Assembly (NCBI GenBank): GCA_002387725.1
Contig: DGKK01000035.1
Location: forward strand, 32,755-44,717
From: Nitrospirae bacterium UBA4572
Lineage (GTDB): Bacteria; Nitrospirota; Leptospirillia; Leptospirillales; Leptospirillaceae
Direction: 5' to 3'
DNA length: 11,963 bases
Positions 7,294 through 11,963 of this stretch are shown here, in pieces. A model generated the notes under the pieces. The model was not told where the DNA came from. It was given only the letters and a program-made list of their open reading frames with translations, and made no database searches. Position 1 is the stretch's first letter. Each line of letters starts with the position of its first letter. Both the position numbers and the translations under genes were made by a program.

Positions 7294-8781
7294 TCACTTT
7301 TTGTCGAGTTTTCCGACGAGCGACAGCGTAAATGAAGACCCCATATACTTGAAATGGGGACGCACCTTCATGGACACTCGGTACCAGCCCGGATCGCCCT
7401 CGACATCCGAGACCGAGATCTCAGCCTGTCGAAGAGGACGCTTGCTCCGGACTCCAGCGGCAGGATTGTCCATGTCGGAGACGTACTGTCGGATCCAGTT
7501 ATTGAGCTCGGCCTCGAGATCGGCCCGCTCTTTCCAGGTTCCGATATTTTCCCTCTGGATGATCTTGATGTAATGCGCCAGACGGCTCATGACAAAGATG
7601 TAGGGAAGCTGGGTTCCCAGCTTGTAGTTGAGTTCGGCTTCCTTGCCTTCTTTTGTCTGGCCGAAAAGTTTCGGCTTTTGAGCCGAATTTGCCGAAAAGA
7701 AGGCAGCATTGTCGCTATTTTTCCTCATCGCCAAGGCGATGAATCCCTGCTCGGCCAACTCGAATTCCCGACGTTCCGAGATGAGGATTTCGGTGGGAAT
7801 CTTCGACTGGACCTCCCCCATCGCTTCAAAGTTGTAGATCGGAAGATCCTTGACCGCTCCCCCTCCCTGGGGACCGATGATGTTGGCATTCCATCGGTAT
7901 TGGGCAAAGGAGGCCGAAAGGCGAGACGCAAAGGCAAAGGAGGCATTCCCCCAGAGAAAGGCGCTGTTGCCTTCGTCCACGCCCTCCTGGTAGTTGAATT
8001 TTTTGGAGGGAACCGTCTGGGATCCGTAAGGCACCCGCAACATGAACCGCGGAACGGTCAGCCCGACGAAGCGGGCATCTTCGCTTTCCCGGAAAGCATT
8101 CCATTTGGCAAACTGGGGCATCTCATAAATGGACGCCAGATCCTTGAGATTCGGGAGCTTCGAGAATTCGTCGACACCGAAAAACTCCGGTCCCGCTCCG
8201 GCGATAAAGGGAGCATGGGCCATGGAGGCCACGCTCGCGACATTCTGGAGAAGCTTGATGTCCTGGGGGCCGGGATTCATTTCGTAGTTGGCGATGATCG
8301 ATCCGTAGGGCTGGCCGCCAAACTGTCCGAATTCGTTGGTATAGGCAATCTTGTAGAGACCCGAATTCGTGATCTCCGGCGCATCCTCAAAGTCTTCCCG
8401 CAACTTCTGTTTGCTGACGTTGAGGATTTCGATCTTGTTGTTTTCCCTGAAGTCAGTCTGGTCAACGAGATACTTGAGCGAACGCCAGCTGGACTCCAGC
8501 TTCTGAAAGTCCGGGTGGTGGAGAATGGCATCCACCTGCCGGCATAATTTCTTGTCAAGGTCGGCGATGATCTCGTCGACGGTGGACTGCGTCACCTTTT
8601 CCACCGACCGCTGGGGCTCGAGGAGCTCGTTGATGAAGGCCCTGACGCCTTGGCGGGTGATCGAATAGGCTTCGTCCCCCGGCTTCAGCCGCGTCGCCTC
8701 GACGAGATCGTCGATCAGCGAATCGCTGAATGTCGACGAACCGGACTTGGCTTCCTGATCTTTTTTCGCATTTTCCGCCAT
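7294..8781 (-). CDS. tssC: TssC (VipB) large sheath subunit
   Basis: TssC and TssB form the contractile sheath around the Hcp tube, and ClpV later disassembles it. The 495 residues match the EvpB/VC_A0108 family. Seen: LESSWRSLKYLV (95-106), the PYGSIIANYEM block (158-168), ASMAHAPFIAGAG (185-197), the FMLRVPYG motif (246-253), KIIQRENIG (406-414), and a C-terminal sheath-handshake region ending TLSLVGKLDKK. The start is ATG 8781, because AGGAGG (8788-8793) sits an ideal 6 bases upstream. A TTG one codon earlier would be too close to that site. The gap to tssB is 55 bp. No truncation or missing block is seen. Confidence 0.97.
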   Translation of the reverse strand: MAENAKKDQEAKSGSSTFSDSLIDDLVEATRLKPGDEAYSITRQGVRAFINELLEPQRSVEKVTQSTVDEIIADLDKKLCRQVDAILHHPDFQKLESSWRSLKYLVDQTDFRENNKIEILNVSKQKLREDFEDAPEITNSGLYKIAYTNEFGQFGGQPYGSIIANYEMNPGPQDIKLLQNVASVASMAHAPFIAGAGPEFFGVDEFSKLPNLKDLASIYEMPQFAKWNAFRESEDARFVGLTVPRFMLRVPYGSQTVPSKKFNYQEGVDEGNSAFLWGNASFAFASRLSASFAQYRWNANIIGPQGGGAVKDLPIYNFEAMGEVQSKIPTEILISERREFELAEQGFIALAMRKNSDNAAFFSANSAQKPKLFGQTKEGKEAELNYKLGTQLPYIFVMSRLAHYIKIIQRENIGTWKERADLEAELNNWIRQYVSDMDNPAAGVRSKRPLRQAEISVSDVEGDPGWYRVSMKVRPHFKYMGSSFTLSLVGKLDKK

Positions 8782-8787
8782 CAAATG

Positions 8788-8793
8788 CCTCCT
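8788..8793 (-). promoter_or_regulatory. tssC ribosome binding site
   Basis: Perfect AGGAGG on the minus strand with a 6-base spacer to ATG 8781. It decides that ATG over the TTG codon directly upstream. Confidence 0.8.
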
Positions 8794-8836
8794 GGATTCG
8801 GGTCAATTAAACAATCGAACAAAGTGAGGAGAGGGA

Positions 8837-9331
8837 TCACTCGATGCCAAGCTCGGCAAGAAGTTTGGCCCGGGTCTCATCGTTCTGAATGATCTCCTGG
8901 AGCTTTTTTCTGAAATCGGGGATATTGCCCAGAGGACCCTTGAGGGCTTTAAGCGCATCCCGAAGCGCAATCAGTTCCCGAAGCTCTGGAACCTGATCCA
9001 CAATGGCGTCTGGAGTAAAGTCTTTCATTTCCTTGAATTTGAGAGAGACGGTCATTTTTTCGGGATCCTTGCCTTCGGCCTCCGGAGCCAGATGGTTCGG
9101 AATGCTCAGGTCGAGACTCAGATTGTGGCTTTCCAGCACGTTGTTGAAGTTTGTCTTGTCGACATTGATCGGCTTGATTTCCTCGAGCTGACGAGGATCC
9201 TCTTTCAGCGTGAAGTCACCGATCACCAATTGCTTGAACGGAAGCTCGACATCCTCCTTGGCATCTCCCGTGGAGGGACGGTAAACAATGTTGACGCGCT
9301 CTTTCGGTGCGACCGATCCCTGTTCGTCCAT
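8837..9331 (-). CDS. tssB: TssB (VipA) small sheath subunit
   Basis: TssB is the small partner that interlocks with TssC to build the sheath. The 164 residues are typical. Seen: RVNIVYRPSTGDAKEDVELPF (about 12-32), a close match to the family's VxIxY-x-V..G..K.xELPF pattern; FTLKEDPRQLEEIKPINVDK (about 40-59), matching the D(F)xxxxDxxxLEeRxxixIdk region; and a helical C-terminus (LRELIALRDALKALKGPLGN) as in VipA. ATG 9331 follows AGGAGG by 7 bases. It appears to be the first tss gene of the cluster, with 337 bp separating it from the exoprotein gene. That gap is the likely place for the operon's main promoter. Confidence 0.97.
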   Translation of the reverse strand: MDEQGSVAPKERVNIVYRPSTGDAKEDVELPFKQLVIGDFTLKEDPRQLEEIKPINVDKTNFNNVLESHNLSLDLSIPNHLAPEAEGKDPEKMTVSLKFKEMKDFTPDAIVDQVPELRELIALRDALKALKGPLGNIPDFRKKLQEIIQNDETRAKLLAELGIE

Positions 9332-9338
9332 GGCACTT

Positions 9339-9344
9339 CCTCCT
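9339..9344 (-). promoter_or_regulatory. tssB ribosome binding site
   Basis: Perfect AGGAGG on the minus strand with a 7-base spacer to ATG 9331. It confirms the tssB start. Confidence 0.8.
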
Positions 9345-9388
9345 CGCTTGTCCCAAGGAATCGGGACTGTTGTTGATTAAGAGGCGAA

Positions 9389-9402
9389 CGGTCTACCGAC
9401 CG
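9389..9402 (-). promoter_or_regulatory. Short hairpin or palindrome upstream of tssB
   Basis: Perfect 5-base arms CGGTC and GACCG around a 4-base spacer. It is short enough to be chance. Its place in the probable 5' untranslated region makes it a candidate operator half-site pair or RNA hairpin. Confidence 0.25.
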
Positions 9403-9668
9403 GCTCACCCATGCGAACCACCCTCCCCCAAGAGAGGACGGAATCGGCGGAGACCCTCGCGGGACGCTCCAAAAAGGCACCCCCCAGCTAGGCACGTTCA
9501 TCCCCGTCACCGCCCCCATCATTTTCCCTGCGATCTCTTCCTCGCCAAGAGGACCCATTGGTGGGGGAGACCAGAACCTGGCCTTCTAACACCTCCCCTT
9601 TTCTCTCCGCAATTTTTCGTAAGAACCGACCCAAACCAGTGCAGGATGACGTCCGTGTCTTGTGGCGA

Positions 9669-11963
9669 TCACTGCGCCTCCTGGCTTTCGAAGACTCCAA
9701 TGTCCGAAGGCAGCCGGAAGGTCGAGATCCGGAGGGAATAGGAGTCCGCTCTCGAGCCGGTCAGCGTCAGGAGATCGAATGGCTCGGCATTTCTGTTGTT
9801 TGGCGCCCCCGAGACCTCTTTCTTGCGGACCTCGGACAAGGGAGACGCCGGGGAGGCGATCTGCGTGTTCTCCTTCAGGGAGATCGTGTCCACGGGCTGA
9901 ATGTCCCGAAGGCCGACGGCAAGGATCGTTTCGTCCCCGGATGTTGGCGGAAAGGAGACGTTTGACGAATTGAGGTCAAAGATAGTAGAGGAGTCTTCCG
10001 TCAGGTCGCCCATATTCAGGCCGGCTGTGGGGGACGAGCCAAAGTTTCCTGACAACGGAACGGCCAAGCTCGGCAAGGAGGACGCCGGACTTCCGGCCTG
10101 AGAGGCAACTCCGTTAAGACCGCTCGGGGCGGAGAGCTGGGAAATGTTTGCGGAGCTGGTCTGGGCGGCGGGAACGATGGGGCTTGACGAAAGCGACAGA
10201 ATGCTTCCGCCCGTGAAGTTTGGGGAGAAGAGATAGTCGCCCGCGGCAAGCGCCGAGAGAAAGGCGGCGTTTCCCGTCAGATCCTCCGAGGAAAGAGAGA
10301 CCGTTCCCCCCAGATTCGTTCCGTCACTCGAGGACGAGAGCGTGGCCGGGAGGGGCTTGCCCAGACTCCCCGCTTGTCCGGTAGGCACCCCGAGAATCGT
10401 GGTATCCGACGAGGTCAGAATGATCCCCGCCGTTCCGTCATAGGTTTTCACGGCCGTCGTAGTGAGGGAGATTGTCGCCGGAGTGATGGATCCGGTGCCT
10501 GTGAGGGTGGCGGTATTCGCGCCGGTCAGCCGGACCCCGTCGACAGAATAGTTGGAAAGGAGGGTTCCGTTCCCCGCGGAAAAGGAGCCGGGGCTCACCG
10601 GGACGGAAACGGTATAGCCGCTTCCCACGTTCGCGACCGGATGTCCCCCGCTGAAATAGGATCCGGTGGCGGCGACAAAAGAGCCCGAATCTCCGTTGAC
10701 GAAGCCGGAGACCGTGACGTTCGGTGAAATGCTCTGGGTCAACCCGTTCGCCGTCTCCGAGGCGGCCGCTCCGACGAGATAGGCTACGGAGCTTCCGTCG
10801 TAGGTCTTGTCGACGGAAGAAAGGGTCACCGTCAACGGAGCCGGATTGACGGTCAGGGCGGATCCGTTCGTAGAAGCCGGGGAGAGGGTGAAGTCTCCCG
10901 GGACCACCCCCGTTCCGTCGGTATTCGTCCCGTAAGAGAGGGTGGGAACAATCGAATAGGTTCCGACGTTGCTTGTCTTCGTCGCCGATGTGCTCCACGA
11001 GGCCGTGACGAGATTGGGAATCTCCGTCGAGGAGATGGAGGGGCTCGACAGCGTCCCGGACAGCGTCGGGACGGTCCCTCCATAGGTCATTGAGGCCGGA
11101 TTGGCCGTCTCTGTCAGCGTCGCCGGGGTAATAGCCCCGCCCGAGAAGCTCGTGGGAAGGGTGTAGTTCGAGGCGGAGAACTCTGCGTTTCCCGTCAGGT
11201 CGGAATCCGTCACGGTCAGAGTTCCCCCGAGGTTCTCTCCCACGTTCGCGCTGGTCAAGGTCCCGGTCAGGCTCGTGTTCAAAGTGGCGGTCTGTCCGTC
11301 CACACCCGTGAAGGTCGTATTGGAAGAGGTCAGGGTGAGATTTGGAGTCCCGTCGTAGGTCTTCGTCCCGGTTGTCGCGGCCGTCAGGGTCGCCGGGGTA
11401 ATCGTCCATGTTCCGCAAACGGCAGTCACGGAATCCACGCTCGTCTGGGTCGTCGGAGCTGACGTGATTATTCCGTTAAGTTTGGGTGTCTCGTTATAGG
11501 TCCCCACATTCGGTCCGAAGGCCGGCGGGGGCGTCACGGTATCCCCTTGGGGAATCGCGTTTCCTCCCAAGGTATAGATCGTCCTTACGCTCGCCGTGAC
11601 ACACAATCCGTTATAGACGGAGGTGCCGTTTACCGTAACGGTGGCAGTAGGGAGATCCGGCACCAGCATGGGGGCCTTTATCGTTCCGTTTCCGGAAACC
11701 ACGAACCCTTCAAACCACGGGGCGGTCGTGTCGGTAGAGTTGAAAGACCCCGATTCCCAAGTGTTAAAGGATCCGAGATTGAAGACTCCGGCCGTAGCCG
11801 ATTTCGTGACGGAAAACTCGCCCAATGGAATGCCATTGTTGTTGTTGCTCGTCCCGCTCCCGCAATTTGCCCCGATAGCATTACCGTCGTAGGATGTGGT
11901 GTTGTAGTAGGAATCCTGCACCGTGCCGGCGTTGTATCCGGCGACCCCCCCCACGAAGTAGGT
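9669..11963 (-). CDS. Large secreted adhesin-like exoprotein with GLUG, YDG and MBG repeats, C-terminal 764 residues
   Basis: The frame is open to the right edge, so the true start is outside. Fragment numbering starts at 11963. Seen: a GLUG-like motif (VGGVAGYNAGTVQDSYYN, 4-21); a Thr/Ser/Gly/Asn-rich beta-type sequence throughout; KTYDG-type units at 201, 386 and 506, each starting a block of about 90-115 residues (YDG-domain-like); an MBG-like block (about 285-372) with MTYGGTVP and SNVGTYSI; and a Ser/Pro-rich C-terminal part (about 590-720) with no repeats. Only three Cys occur. No autotransporter beta-barrel or sorting signal is visible at the C-terminus (it ends ESQEAQ), so export by a two-partner TpsB-like route is possible but not shown. 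Such domain mixes are known in filamentous-haemagglutinin-like surface proteins. A role in adhesion or biofilm is inference. Same-strand placement before tssB does not prove a functional link. Confidence 0.8.
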   Translation of the reverse strand, partial: TYFVGGVAGYNAGTVQDSYYNTTSYDGNAIGANCGSGTSNNNNGIPLGEFSVTKSATAGVFNLGSFNTWESGSFNSTDTTAPWFEGFVVSGNGTIKAPMLVPDLPTATVTVNGTSVYNGLCVTASVRTIYTLGGNAIPQGDTVTPPPAFGPNVGTYNETPKLNGIITSAPTTQTSVDSVTAVCGTWTITPATLTAATTGTKTYDGTPNLTLTSSNTTFTGVDGQTATLNTSLTGTLTSANVGENLGGTLTVTDSDLTGNAEFSASNYTLPTSFSGGAITPATLTETANPASMTYGGTVPTLSGTLSSPSISSTEIPNLVTASWSTSATKTSNVGTYSIVPTLSYGTNTDGTGVVPGDFTLSPASTNGSALTVNPAPLTVTLSSVDKTYDGSSVAYLVGAAASETANGLTQSISPNVTVSGFVNGDSGSFVAATGSYFSGGHPVANVGSGYTVSVPVSPGSFSAGNGTLLSNYSVDGVRLTGANTATLTGTGSITPATISLTTTAVKTYDGTAGIILTSSDTTILGVPTGQAGSLGKPLPATLSSSSDGTNLGGTVSLSSEDLTGNAAFLSALAAGDYLFSPNFTGGSILSLSSSPIVPAAQTSSANISQLSAPSGLNGVASQAGSPASSLPSLAVPLSGNFGSSPTAGLNMGDLTEDSSTIFDLNSSNVSFPPTSGDETILAVGLRDIQPVDTISLKENTQIASPASPLSEVRKKEVSGAPNNRNAEPFDLLTLTGSRADSYSLRISTFRLPSDIGVFESQEAQ
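10209..10481 (-). repeat. YDG-like repeat unit 3 of the exoprotein
   Basis: Encodes residues about 495-585. It begins AVKTYDGTAGIILTSSDTT and includes NLGGTVSLSSEDLTGNAAF. It is the closest partner of unit 1, which suggests an internal duplication followed by insertion or divergence of the MBG unit and unit 2. Confidence 0.6.
10494..10841 (-). repeat. YDG-like repeat unit 2 of the exoprotein
   Basis: Encodes residues about 375-490. It begins VDKTYDGSSVAYLVG, includes VANVGSGYTVSV and NYSVDGVRLTGANTATLTG, and ends in GSITPATIS. It is longer and more divergent than units 1 and 3. Confidence 0.6.
10845..11126 (-). repeat. MBG-like repeat unit of the exoprotein
   Basis: Encodes residues about 280-373. 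It begins ITPATLTETANPASMTYGG, includes SNVGTYSIVPTLSYGTN, and ends TVNPAPLTVT. This is the typical MBG frame in which beta-rich units are joined by PAPLTVT-type linkers. Confidence 0.6.
11130..11396 (-). repeat. YDG-like repeat unit 1 of the exoprotein
   Basis: Encodes fragment residues about 190-278. It contains KTYDGTPNLTLTSSNTTF and DLTGNAEFSASNYTLP and ends in an ITPATL linker. Unit 3 matches it closely in layout (KTYDGT, LTSS-TT, LGGT, DLTGNA). Confidence 0.65.
11945..11952 (-). repeat. G8 run inside the exoprotein reading frame
   Basis: Eight G on the minus strand, read in frame as GTG GGG GGG within the GLUG-like VGGVAGY motif. A change of one base would frameshift the downstream 760 residues. 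It is the same length as the run that separates the two frames of tssG. Confidence 0.8.

Larger units (their letters stand above)
9332..9668. other. 337-bp region between the exoprotein gene and tssB
   Basis: This is the leader of the T6SS cluster and the only place in the window for a tssB promoter. I see no confident -35/-10 pair, sigma-54 site, or terminator with a U-tract after the exoprotein stop. It contains a small perfect hairpin CGGTC/GACCG with a 4-base loop (9389-9402) about 58 bases upstream of tssB. A minus-strand frame from ATG 9558 stays open through the gap and on into tssB. Its first residues (GPLGEEEIAGKMMGAV) look protein-like but have no RBS or known family. I treat it as unproven. 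Confidence 0.5.

Noticed and set aside
1..11963. CRISPR array, tRNA or rRNA genes, insertion sequence, or prophage beyond the T6SS
   Set aside because: I saw no regularly spaced direct repeats, tRNA-like cloverleaf, transposase motif or terminal inverted repeats. The phage-like proteins are all accounted for by T6SS parts.

Overview
The window holds part of a type VI secretion system (T6SS) cluster from a Gram-negative bacterium. Every convincing gene lies on the minus strand, so transcription runs from high to low coordinates. In transcription order the genes are: the 3' part of a large repetitive exoprotein (9669 to the right edge), a 337-bp gap, tssB (8837-9331), tssC (7294-8781), hcp/tssD (6744-7232), tssE (6294-6710), tssF (4534-6261), tssG (3540-4570, with an apparent frameshift), a 281-bp gap, tssH/clpV (586-3258), and the first 196 codons of vgrG/tssI (589 to the left edge). 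This is a classic T6SS gene order. Tight spacing, a 37-bp tssF/tssG overlap and an ATGA overlap of clpV/vgrG suggest one operon or two coupled ones. The organism cannot be named from the sequence. The high-G+C codon use and the GLUG/YDG/MBG exoprotein fit several proteobacteria and Nitrospirota (for example Leptospirillum-like acidophiles), but that is a guess.

The genes form one machine. TssB and TssC make the contractile sheath, Hcp the inner tube, VgrG the spike, TssE, TssF and TssG the baseplate wedge, and ClpV the AAA+ unfoldase that recycles the contracted sheath. TssK, the membrane complex (TssJ, TssL, TssM), TssA, PAAR and any recognisable effector or immunity gene are absent here. 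They are presumably beyond vgrG or elsewhere.

The most unusual feature is in tssG. The N-terminal 77 codons and the conserved remainder are in different frames, and they join at a run of eight G (minus strand, 4340-4347). A GC-rich hairpin follows one base later. Reading one extra G restores a normal 343-residue TssG. This is either a sequencing or assembly error, a phase-variable ON/OFF switch for the T6SS, or slippage-dependent expression. Two other G8 runs occur, one just after tssG (3507-3514) and one in the exoprotein reading frame (11945-11952).

The exoprotein fragment has a GLUG-like motif, then repeated KTYDG-type (YDG) units with an MBG-like unit between them. It resembles secreted filamentous-haemagglutinin-like adhesins. 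No separate new system with its own genes was seen.
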